Shown in pieces: positions 38,955 to 47,548 of a stretch of DNA of 64,000 nt. The stretch lies in the NCBI GenBank assembly GCA_013202845.1, contig JABMPT010000005.1:135308-199307 (forward strand), read 5' to 3'. Under the pieces are notes generated by a model. That model had not been told where the DNA came from. It saw nothing but the letters and a program-made list of their open reading frames with translations, and searched no databases. The position numbers were made by a program, and so were the translations under genes. The DNA is from Candidatus Woesearchaeota archaeon. GTDB lineage: Archaea > Nanobdellota > Nanobdellia > Woesearchaeales > GCA-2686295. Position 1 is the stretch's first letter; every line of letters starts with the position of its first letter.

Positions 38955-39206
38955 TTACATAAGTCCTAATTTTGTTGCCAAATCTATGGCAGGTGTTTCA
39001 TCTGAAAATTTAACATATGCTTTTTTCTTTCCTTCTGGCGTTATCAATGTATTGATTCTTTCTATTTTAACCTTGAAAGTTTTTTCCAACTCATCTTTTA
39101 TGAGCTTTTTATTGGCTGTTCTATCAACAATAAAGATTAATTTGTTCTCTGCTTCCATCAATCTTATTGATTTCTCTGTTGATAAAGGATATTTTATTAC
39201 ATTCAT
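38955..39206 (-). CDS. rpl23: Ribosomal protein L23 (uL23)
   Basis: VIKYPLSTEKSIRLMEAENKLIFIVDRTANKK. Confidence 0.93.
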   Translation of the reverse strand: MNVIKYPLSTEKSIRLMEAENKLIFIVDRTANKKLIKDELEKTFKVKIERINTLITPEGKKKAYVKFSDETPAIDLATKLGLM

Positions 39207-40099
39207 TTTTTCTTAGTTTTGTTTGTTGTTATTTTTTTGACTGTTTTGATTGATTTAGTTGGTTTTGTTTTAACTAGTTGTTTTGATTCTTCTTTCTTCA
39301 CAGGTTTTTCTTCTTTTACTTCTTTTTCTGCTTTGAAATCATCTGTGAAGAATTGTTTTTTGTCTAATTCTTTTATAGCTGATTTTGTAAAAAGAGTTAT
39401 TCTTCCAGGAACCCCTCCAGGTGCCAATAATTCTGTGTTTAAGTTTGAAACTTTTTCTGCTTCAAAGCCAGGCAGATTAGAACTTGTCTTTTTCAAATTC
39501 TCATTTGAAGAAACTAGTAAAACTCCTCTGCTTTCTTTTTCCTTAGCTCTTTTTATCTCTTCTTTGAAGCCCAGTTTTTCAAGTGTGTCTATTAATTTCT
39601 TAGTTTGAGTTATTTCATCAATTTTATCGTCAATTATAAATGGATAGTTTTGTGGTGGTAAATGTCCTTTGTTCTTTACTAACTCAACATCGAGTGTTGC
39701 TGCCATTGCAGACCTTATGGCTTTTCTTCGCTCTTTCTTGTTGATTCTTTTGGGCCATTTTTTTTCTGCTTTTGGTGGGTGAGCTCTTCTTCCTCCAACT
39801 GTTCCTGGAGCTACTGCTCCAACCCAGTTCATTCTTGTTCCTCTTCTGGAAAGTATCTTTCTTGGAACTCTTGAAATACCTAAACCATATGATCCTCTGT
39901 ATTTTCTTCTTCTTCTGGAAAGTTCTGCTGAAGCTCTCTTTCCCGCTCTCGGATCTGCTCCGTATGGTTGTCTTTTGTTAGATTGTATTGATAAGAAGGA
40001 CCTCTTTATCAAATCTGTTCTCACAGGTTCATAGAATTGTTTAGGTAAATTAACTGATCCTGATTCTGTCTTTGTTAAATTTAATATTTTTAATTTCAT
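39203..40099 (-). CDS. rpl4: Ribosomal protein L4 (uL4) with Lys-rich tail
   Basis: QPYGADPRAGKRASAELSRRRRKYRGSYGLGISRVPRKILSRRGTRMNWVGAVAPGTVGGRRAHPPKAEK. Confidence 0.94.
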   Translation of the reverse strand: MKLKILNLTKTESGSVNLPKQFYEPVRTDLIKRSFLSIQSNKRQPYGADPRAGKRASAELSRRRRKYRGSYGLGISRVPRKILSRRGTRMNWVGAVAPGTVGGRRAHPPKAEKKWPKRINKKERRKAIRSAMAATLDVELVKNKGHLPPQNYPFIIDDKIDEITQTKKLIDTLEKLGFKEEIKRAKEKESRGVLLVSSNENLKKTSSNLPGFEAEKVSNLNTELLAPGGVPGRITLFTKSAIKELDKKQFFTDDFKAEKEVKEEKPVKKEESKQLVKTKPTKSIKTVKKITTNKTKKK

Positions 40100-40150
40100 A
40101 AATTTTCCTCCAAAAATTTATGTACATCAAAATTTTTCAAATTTTTATGT
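40097..40150 (-). promoter_or_regulatory. Two hairpins in the rpl3-rpl4 gap; the first contains the rpl4 start codon in its stem and its SD in the loop
   Basis: CATAAATTTT (40097-40106)/AAAATTTATG (40113-40122), loop cctcca (= TGGAGG on minus); ACATcAAAATTT/AAATTTTtATGT (40124-40150). Confidence 0.65.
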
Positions 40151-40151
40151 T

Positions 40152-41096
40152 TCATTGTATTGAAAGTTGATGTTTTTTGTTTTTTTCTCTTATAGGCTGA
40201 GTCATTATGATTGTTCTTTTCTTTGGTCCGGGGATTGATCCGTGTATTAGAAGATATGTTGATTTTATATTGCCATATTTATGGAAGTTCTTTCCTTCTT
40301 TTTCTGGTTCATTTGAAATTTCTAGAATTTGTTTATTGTAATCAACTCTCTGAAAAAAACCTGTTTGTCCTGCATGAGCTATTCTCCACATAATGTGTTG
40401 TTGCCTGTTCCAAGGGCCTAATGAACCAGGAGCTCTTCTTCCTTTCTCAGATTTATGACTTTTCAAGCCTATTCCGAATCTCTTAACAGGTCCTTGATAT
40501 CCTTGTCCTTTTGTTATAGCATGAATATCTACAAATTGATTTTCTGAGAAAACAGTATCGACAGTTATTTCCTTGTCAGAATTCTGCTTTATGAACTCAA
40601 ATTTGTCTTGATTTGATCCGCCGAGACCAATTTCAACTATTTCGGGTTTATTTTTTCCAACCCCTGTTTTTTCTGGCTGAGAATAAATATTAATTGTGAT
40701 TTTATCATATTCTTCAGGATTTATTTTTTCCAAGTCCTTTGAATTTTCTTTTGAAACTTTTGTTTTTCTTTTAACATTCTTTTCTGTTTTGAAGAAAATT
40801 TCTTTTTCAACTTGTAATTCTCCCTCATTTGTTTTGTAAAATCTTGCTGAAAAAACCCTTATTGGAGCACATTCGACTATAGTTACTGGAACAGACACTT
40901 CTTCATTCTTCAAGTGAGAATTCTTATTTTCATTAATAGCTATTTTGTGTGTCATCCCGACTTTGTAACCTATGAATGCTAAAGGTTTTACATCTTTTAC
41001 TTCTGGCCAAGACCTTACTCTAGCATAATGCTTTTTGGCCCTCTTTCTAGGCCAAAACTGCATGCTTCCTTTCCTTGGTTTTTTTATAGTTGGCAT
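40152..41096 (-). CDS. rpl3: Ribosomal protein L3 (uL3)
   Basis: KKPRKGSMQFWPRKRAKKHYARVRSWP...AITKGQGYQGPVKRFGI...GSLGPWNRQQHIMWRIAHAGQTGFFQR. Confidence 0.94.
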   Translation of the reverse strand: MPTIKKPRKGSMQFWPRKRAKKHYARVRSWPEVKDVKPLAFIGYKVGMTHKIAINENKNSHLKNEEVSVPVTIVECAPIRVFSARFYKTNEGELQVEKEIFFKTEKNVKRKTKVSKENSKDLEKINPEEYDKITINIYSQPEKTGVGKNKPEIVEIGLGGSNQDKFEFIKQNSDKEITVDTVFSENQFVDIHAITKGQGYQGPVKRFGIGLKSHKSEKGRRAPGSLGPWNRQQHIMWRIAHAGQTGFFQRVDYNKQILEISNEPEKEGKNFHKYGNIKSTYLLIHGSIPGPKKRTIIMTQPIREKNKKHQLSIQ

Positions 41097-41262
41097 TCTA
41101 TTATACTCTTTATTATCTGTTCAAAAACCCCTTAGAAACACATCTCTAAATTTGTGTCCTGAAAAAGGTTCTCTTCCAGGCTTCTTAAGTAAGATTTGAC
41201 TTTGTTAAGAGCTCAAATGTTCTGTTGAAAAAAGTTGCTTATTTATAAATCTTATGATAAAA

Positions 41263-42600
41263 CTAATTTGATTTCCTTTTTTTAGGCTTTTTTGATTGTT
41301 TTAGAAGTTCTTTTGCTTTTATTTTAGTATATTGTATAGGATTTTTTACTCTTTTGCAAATCTCGTCAGGATAACAAACCCCCACACTTTGATAATAACC
41401 AATATTCTCGCAGTTTGGAGGGGGTATCTTTTCTTTCTTGTATTTGCTGCTTTTTAATTGCCCTTGTATATATGCGCCCCTTAAAGGTTCTCTGTTATTT
41501 TTGTTCCATTCCTTCAATTTGTCTTCAATTTCATCCTTGTTCCAACCAACAGAACTCAAGAAATTTATCAATATGAATATAGATCTCTTCCTGCCATCCT
41601 CTAATCCTTTTAGAATCCTCTTTATACAAGGCGGGAAGAGTTGTTCAGGGAGCGCATCTGTTATATCTTCATACTCGACTTTCTTTTCTTTCTTCTCTTC
41701 AATCTCTTTTATTTCAAAATCAAATGCTTGAATAATCAGTTTAGAAGCTTCATTTGCTTCTGCATTTCTGTCTAAAAAAACTTCTTTCACAACCACATTT
41801 TCTGGCTTTGCATCTTCTTTCTTAAAAGACAATACTTTATTAGGATTCAAAGGCACTGAAACCAATTGTGATTTTTCATGAAAAGAGTAAGGCATTCTGA
41901 AGAGATGTCTTGAAGATATCAATATAGTATCTATATCTAAGAAAGGTTCTGCATCTAGTTTTTCAACCTGGTCTCCAAATTCATTTGTTTCCTTTCTTAT
42001 TATCTCTGAAGGTTTTTTTCCTGTTTTCTTAACTACTCTTTCAAAATCGTTCTTCTCTAATTTCAGTATGGCTTTACTGACTTTGTTTTTAATCAAGTGT
42101 TTTATGTAGCCCGCAATCCTTCTGGGCGCTTCAGGAAAAAGGTTTTTTGTTTCTTGACCCCCTATCTTCTTTGGAAATGCCTCAAAAGGAACAGCTATGT
42201 GAAAACCTTTATTACCTGAGAATTTGCACGTGATGGATTTGATATTATAATGTTTCAAAACCTCTATAGTGTAATAGGCTGCCATCTTAGAATAATCCAA
42301 GAGCTTACAATCAATATCCAAAACTAAATCCCACCCATTTCTTAGGTTATTGAACTCTTCTGTCTTCAGATCTCGTGTAATCTGAAGTGGATTATTCCAT
42401 GACTCTTCTGAACAATGAAAAGATGTTGCTCCTTTTTTTGCGTTTTCCAGTATATCGCCTTCATATTGCAAAACATCAGGTCTTTTTCCAAATCCTCTTT
42501 CACCATATATTACTGCAACTTCTTTATCTTCAGCTACTTTCAACATTGCTTCCTGAACATCCTTTCTTTTATAGAATTTAAGCGTCTTGCTAATAAACAT
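41263..42600 (-). CDS. Single-chain archaeal/eukaryotic-type DNA primase (PriS catalytic domain fused to PriL-like Fe-S C-terminal domain)
   Basis: PriS: DLVLDIDCK DxD, GNKGFHIAVPFEAFP, SSRHLFRMPYSFHEKS. PriL-CTD-like: FPPCIKRILKGLEDG..R..ILINFLSSVGW...PPNCENIGYYQSVGVCYPDEICKRVKNP. Confidence 0.82.
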   Translation of the reverse strand: MFISKTLKFYKRKDVQEAMLKVAEDKEVAVIYGERGFGKRPDVLQYEGDILENAKKGATSFHCSEESWNNPLQITRDLKTEEFNNLRNGWDLVLDIDCKLLDYSKMAAYYTIEVLKHYNIKSITCKFSGNKGFHIAVPFEAFPKKIGGQETKNLFPEAPRRIAGYIKHLIKNKVSKAILKLEKNDFERVVKKTGKKPSEIIRKETNEFGDQVEKLDAEPFLDIDTILISSRHLFRMPYSFHEKSQLVSVPLNPNKVLSFKKEDAKPENVVVKEVFLDRNAEANEASKLIIQAFDFEIKEIEEKKEKKVEYEDITDALPEQLFPPCIKRILKGLEDGRKRSIFILINFLSSVGWNKDEIEDKLKEWNKNNREPLRGAYIQGQLKSSKYKKEKIPPPNCENIGYYQSVGVCYPDEICKRVKNPIQYTKIKAKELLKQSKKPKKRKSN

Positions 42601-42703
42601 TGTAAAGTGAATTACTTTGCCATTTATATTTTTAATGCGAAATCAACACACCCTTCTACAAAGGAAAGAATTAAAAAGTTAAGAAGTTACACCCTCTAAT
42701 AGT

Positions 42704-42940
42704 ATGGAAACCAGTTATATATTAATAAAAACAATTCATGGAAAGCTTAAAATAGTTAGTTCTAAATTAAAGACTTATGAAGAAGCAGAAGAAGTCCACG
42801 AAATTTATGGCAGATATGATATAATAGCCAAAATAGTCGTTGAATCAAGAGATGAACTAAAAAAATTCATTCAAAATAAAATCTTAATTCTGGAAGGTAT
42901 TTCCAGCACAGAAAGCTTGGTTGTTTTCGACGACGAATAA
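42704..42940 (+). CDS. Stand-alone Lrp/AsnC ligand-binding (RAM) domain protein
   Basis: METSYILIKTIHGKLKIV...VHEIYGRYDIIAKIVVESRDELKKFIQNKI. Confidence 0.8.
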   Translation: METSYILIKTIHGKLKIVSSKLKTYEEAEEVHEIYGRYDIIAKIVVESRDELKKFIQNKILILEGISSTESLVVFDDE

Positions 42941-42942
42941 AA

Positions 42943-45150
42943 TTATTCTTTGTATTCTAAATCAAGTGTTTCTCTGATTTTCTTTGCTTTTTTCTCTCCA
43001 ATTAAAGCTATTTTTTTCAAAGAATATTCTTTTGCATTAACTATTTTTTTGACAGATTTGAATTTTTTCAACAAAGGTTTGGCCAATTTACCTCCTATTC
43101 CAGGAATAGAACTTACAATGTATTCTTGCTGTTCTTTCAGAGAAAGAGGTTTTGCTGTGTGCATCTGAAAAACTTTTTTTTCAGGATCCTGCTCTCTCTT
43201 GGCTATAACATATAACAATTCTGCTGTATCATGCTCGTTTTTAGTATATATTATTGGAATCCTATAAGAAACAGCTATTGTTGAAAGCATACCTCTTATA
43301 GCATTTTGATGTATATTTCTTTGAGAATAGATGTCTTCTTCTCCTTCAACTATTAACAAAGGTTTAACATAACTCGTTAATTCTCTAATTTGTTGAAGCA
43401 GACGACCATCTATTATTGAATTAACAAAATCTTTTTTCTTTTTATACTCTACAGCGACTTCTTCGCTTAAGAGATAATCTCCGACAGCTAACTGCTGTAA
43501 ATCAATAGTGACTCCTTTTTCAACAAGCTTTTTGATTATCTTTGACCCTCTTTCTCTTTGATCCACAACTATTTTTATTTTGAGTTCTTCAATAAAAGAA
43601 GTTAGTTTCTCCTCATTTTTTGTTTCCATAAATTCAATCTTACTGAACTTTTCTTTTAATTTTCTTAGATTATTGTGCATTTTTCTTTCTTTGTGATGAG
43701 AAGACCACCTATATGCTTCATCTCTTGTATTTTTTGTCATTAATACTATTACTCTCCCTTCTTTAAGTCTTCCTGTTCTTCCCCTTCTTTGAATACTTCT
43801 TATTGCGGAAGGAATCGGCTCATAAAAAACAACTAAGTCTACTTGAGGGATATCCAATCCCTCTTCACCTACAGATGTGCTTATTAAACAATTGAATTTT
43901 CCTTCTGAGAATTCTTCTATTATCTCCTTTTGCTCTTTTTGTGTTAAACCTGTTTCATCTTTCTTGTTTTGACCAATAAATATTTTACTCTTTAAAGAAC
44001 ATTCATTCAACACCTTTTTTATTTTCAAAGCACTACTTCTATATTGGGTAAAGATTATTGCCTTTATGTTTTCTTTCTTTTCAACTTCCTCTTTCATCAA
44101 TTTTTTCAAAGAGTCAATTTTTGGATGTTCCTCTCCTTCTTCTATTAATTTTAAAAGCCCTTGTTTTGCCTTCAAAAAAATAGCGTCATTCATAAGATTC
44201 TTAACTGCTTTGACTGTTCCTGTCTTTGCTTGAGTTTCCAGTTTTTCAATATATTTTTGTAAAGGCTCAAGTCCCTGTGTCTCTAATAATTCCAATGCGT
44301 GCTGAACTTTCATAACTTCTGCTAAAAGACTGATAGATCTCAAGATGTTAAAATCCTTTTCACCTGAAGAAATTCTCCCCCTCAAATCAGCTTGTAAACC
44401 TAAAAGAGCTTTTTTTGTATAATTAGAAACTTGTCCATATAAATAACCTAATTTTTTCACTTCATTTAGTTTATTCTTTACAAATTGCTCAAAAGCGCTT
44501 TTTATAAATTTTAAATTTTCTGGGAAAGTTATTTCAACCCATTTAACATCCATTTCCTGAACATAGGGTTTTATATCGCTGTCTTCTTCTGTTCTAATTT
44601 CGAGATTTTCAATGAAAAGGTTTTGACAGACTTCCTCTATATGTGCTTTTTCTGAACCCGGAGACGCTGTTAATCCAAGTATTTTTGTATGTTTTGATTG
44701 TTTTTCATATTGTTTTGCAACGAAAACATACGCATAATCACCTACTGCTCTGTGTGCTTCGTCAAAAACCAATAAAGACACATCTTCAAGAAAAATTCTT
44801 TTTGTTATAATGTCATTTTCTATTCCTTGTGGTGTACTAATCACAACTCTTGCTTGTTTCCATAGTTCTGCTCTTTTATCAGGTTTTATCAAACCTGTAA
44901 AAAGAACTATTTTTTCTTCTTTAATATTAAGATGTTTTTTAAATGTCTTCAAGTGTTGTTCAACAAGCGGCTTTGTCGGAGCTAAAACAAGAATTTTGGA
45001 TTTAGGATAATTTATCAGTCTGTGTGCTGTTAGAAGAAGAGAAATCATTGTTTTACCAAGACCTGTCGGAAGCACAACTAAAGTGTTCTTCTTAGTTGTT
45101 GTATTAAAAATAGATTCTTGATATGTTCTGGGTTTTACGTCTTTAAGCAT
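42943..45150 (-). CDS. hef: Hef-type helicase/XPF-family nuclease
   Basis: LPTGLGKTMISLLL, DEAH box, QRRGRTGR, then XPF-like VVDQRERGSKI...GDYLLSEEVAVEYKKKKDFVNSIIDGRL and C-terminal HhH. Confidence 0.92.
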   Translation of the reverse strand: MLKDVKPRTYQESIFNTTTKKNTLVVLPTGLGKTMISLLLTAHRLINYPKSKILVLAPTKPLVEQHLKTFKKHLNIKEEKIVLFTGLIKPDKRAELWKQARVVISTPQGIENDIITKRIFLEDVSLLVFDEAHRAVGDYAYVFVAKQYEKQSKHTKILGLTASPGSEKAHIEEVCQNLFIENLEIRTEEDSDIKPYVQEMDVKWVEITFPENLKFIKSAFEQFVKNKLNEVKKLGYLYGQVSNYTKKALLGLQADLRGRISSGEKDFNILRSISLLAEVMKVQHALELLETQGLEPLQKYIEKLETQAKTGTVKAVKNLMNDAIFLKAKQGLLKLIEEGEEHPKIDSLKKLMKEEVEKKENIKAIIFTQYRSSALKIKKVLNECSLKSKIFIGQNKKDETGLTQKEQKEIIEEFSEGKFNCLISTSVGEEGLDIPQVDLVVFYEPIPSAIRSIQRRGRTGRLKEGRVIVLMTKNTRDEAYRWSSHHKERKMHNNLRKLKEKFSKIEFMETKNEEKLTSFIEELKIKIVVDQRERGSKIIKKLVEKGVTIDLQQLAVGDYLLSEEVAVEYKKKKDFVNSIIDGRLLQQIRELTSYVKPLLIVEGEEDIYSQRNIHQNAIRGMLSTIAVSYRIPIIYTKNEHDTAELLYVIAKREQDPEKKVFQMHTAKPLSLKEQQEYIVSSIPGIGGKLAKPLLKKFKSVKKIVNAKEYSLKKIALIGEKKAKKIRETLDLEYKE

Positions 45151-45213
45151 AAATTAACGATTGAAGAAGTATTTATATGTGTTTTTCTAAAAAAGAAAAA
45201 AATAGAAGGAAAA

Positions 45214-45447
45214 TTATTTCCTTCCTCTGGCCATCTTGGCTCTAGAAACATCACCTGCCTTATCGACAAAGTACAGATATCCTGCTTGTTTCTTAACGCC
45301 TACTTTTGCAACTTTTTCAGTTGGTTGTTTTCCTTTCTTTCCACCGCCCCTTGACATCTTGGCTCTAGAAACATCACCTGCTTTGTCAACAAAGTATAGG
45401 TAGCCGTTTTGTTTTTTAACTCCTGCTTTCGCTACTTTTTCAGCCAT
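45214..45447 (-). CDS. Small basic protein made of two near-identical about 40-aa repeats
   Basis: KVAKAGVKKQNGYLYFVDKAGDVSRAKMSRG and KVAKVGVKKQAGYLYFVDKAGDVSRAKMARG; start reassigned to internal Met preceded by AGGGGGTG SD (listed ORF extends to 45480). Confidence 0.75.
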   Translation of the reverse strand: MAEKVAKAGVKKQNGYLYFVDKAGDVSRAKMSRGGGKKGKQPTEKVAKVGVKKQAGYLYFVDKAGDVSRAKMARGRK

Positions 45448-45569
45448 TTCGTTACACCCCCTTAATAGCTCAGAAGGCAAAAACCTTCTCGTCTATAAAT
45501 TATAGTGTTCTTAGTCTATAAAAAATTATTTATTATTTAAATGTTTCGAATTTTCCCGTCGAAAAACAA

Positions 45570-45890
45570 TTATTTTCTCGTCTCAGAATATCTTTCTAAC
45601 AACTTTTTTATTATAAGACCTGCAACGATACCTAAAAAGAACAAGATTAATATCCAAGATTTTTTACCTGATTTTGTAGCTATCAGATACCCTAAAAGAA
45701 AACCAACAACAAGTAAAACATATGGATAATTAAGATCTGCTTTTCTAAGAGCATGTGTTGCAGAAACAATCACGCCAAATAAAAATATTATTATTGCATG
45801 TAAAACAAAATTATTGAATGCAAAAGATAGAATAACTCCTAATACTAGAAAAACTAAAAAAGTAGTTTCAAAAACATATTTCATTCCCAT
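45570..45890 (-). CDS. Small multi-TM membrane protein
   Basis: Four hydrophobic segments, Lys/Arg-rich C-terminus. Confidence 0.5.
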   Translation of the reverse strand: MGMKYVFETTFLVFLVLGVILSFAFNNFVLHAIIIFLFGVIVSATHALRKADLNYPYVLLVVGFLLGYLIATKSGKKSWILILFFLGIVAGLIIKKLLERYSETRK

Positions 45891-45937
45891 ATAAAATCAT
45901 TATTCTTACAGTAAACTCATATTTAAAATGTTTGATT

Positions 45938-46732
45938 TTAGAATGGATAATTTATGTATTTTAGGAAGAAAAACATAACTGCTAAACCTACTAACATTGC
46001 CAATATTAGTAATGGAAAATTTCCAAATATTGTTATGGCAGAGATTATTAATAAAGAATAAATTATTAAGGAAGAAAATATGAAAACATAAAGTGGTCTT
46101 CCGAAAAAGAATATGTGTATTCCTGGTGTGGCTCCTGCGTGAAGTTTTAAACCACCAAACCTTGGTAAAGGCAACATTGAGAAGAAAGCATAAAGAAAGT
46201 TGAATTTGATAAACTGCATGACCCAATAATTCTCTGTTGCTAAATATATAAAACCAAACATCAGTGCTAAAAATACATTAGTAACAACCCCTGCAATAGA
46301 TCCGACTGCTAAATCTTTAGTATTTATTCCGTGTCTATATCTTCCCATACGGAGTCTCTTAACGTGCTCAAAAAAAGTTGTTCCAGGATAAATTATTGGT
46401 AAATAACCAACTGATATGAAAGTAATTAATAAACCCATCAATATTCCTTGAAGCCACCAAGAATAATGAAGTCTATAACCATCATTCAAAGCAAATATTT
46501 TCTGCATTGAAATGCTGGCCAGCATGACAAGAAGAATTAATATTGAAGAAAAAATCCAGTTTTTAAACCCTGAAGTCACATCAAAGTCTACAACACCCCA
46601 TTTTCTAAAAGACAATATGAATCCAAAAATCAATGAAGAAATAAACAATTCTCTCTGTTCTCTGGGAGAAAATCTGAATTCATCTCTTACTCTTGTTATG
46701 ATTTCGAGCACCATATAACTAAATACTGCCAA
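45938..46732 (-). CDS. Site-2 protease (M50)-like membrane protein, apparently lacking HExxH
   Basis: FFSMLPLPRFGGLKL resembles the M50 NLLPIPPLDG-type motif; no HExxH seen. Confidence 0.5.
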   Translation of the reverse strand: MAVFSYMVLEIITRVRDEFRFSPREQRELFISSLIFGFILSFRKWGVVDFDVTSGFKNWIFSSILILLVMLASISMQKIFALNDGYRLHYSWWLQGILMGLLITFISVGYLPIIYPGTTFFEHVKRLRMGRYRHGINTKDLAVGSIAGVVTNVFLALMFGFIYLATENYWVMQFIKFNFLYAFFSMLPLPRFGGLKLHAGATPGIHIFFFGRPLYVFIFSSLIIYSLLIISAITIFGNFPLLILAMLVGLAVMFFFLKYINYPF

Positions 46733-46762
46733 GATTATTATAAATAATTTGTTGTTTTGTTC

Positions 46763-47446
46763 TCAGAAAAAACTTATATTTGAATAATATAATTCCTTTA
46801 ATTCCTTTTTTAAACCTTCTTCATGACCTGCACCTATTACACATAAAATTTTTTTATCAACATTCTCTTTAGAAATTTTAAACAATTTTTTGGCCATGTA
46901 TTTGTTTCTTTCTTCTATTAAAACAGAATAGATGTTAGGATATCTATTTTTTAATTCGTTTAAAATTTTGTTTATTAATTCTTTTTTAGGAACTTTAGAG
47001 ATATCTATAAACATTTTTTTCTTTGAAAAAGGAGCTGAGAATAAATCTTTAAAGAGAGTTATTTTTTCTTTGAAAGAGAATTTTTGAGAAAATCTTTTCA
47101 AAGTTATTTCAATATCTCTATCTATTAATTCTAACGATATATTATTTTGTTTTGCTAATTCAACGGCCTTTTTCATGTCGGATCCTGGTTCAACCCCTAC
47201 TATAGACCCTAATTTTTTCTGAAGAAATTTTCCTATTATCAAAAATAGATATCCGGAAAGACCTATCTTAAAAATGTTTGGTAAACTTGAATTTTTTTGT
47301 TTTTCAAGAAGCAAAGAATAATATCTTCTTTTATCCAATTCCACAGCAATTATGTCTGGTTTGAATGATTCTATAGAATTATTTATTTCATTTATAGAAT
47401 CTCTAGATATGTGAGATGTTCCAATTATTTGTAAATTTTTTAACAT
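46763..47446 (-). CDS. TraB/PrgY-family domain protein
   Basis: LQIIGTSHISRDSINEI...PDIIAVELDKRRYYSLL; ILCVIGAGHEEGL. Confidence 0.8.
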   Translation of the reverse strand: MLKNLQIIGTSHISRDSINEINNSIESFKPDIIAVELDKRRYYSLLLEKQKNSSLPNIFKIGLSGYLFLIIGKFLQKKLGSIVGVEPGSDMKKAVELAKQNNISLELIDRDIEITLKRFSQKFSFKEKITLFKDLFSAPFSKKKMFIDISKVPKKELINKILNELKNRYPNIYSVLIEERNKYMAKKLFKISKENVDKKILCVIGAGHEEGLKKELKELYYSNISFF

Positions 47447-47548
47447 AATTTCAGAACAAATTTTTGTTATTTAAAAATTTAAGGAATTAAAACCCTGGAA
47501 GATTCCAAGAAAGTCGGAATCTTCCTGGGAAAAAGAGGTGAGGTTAAC

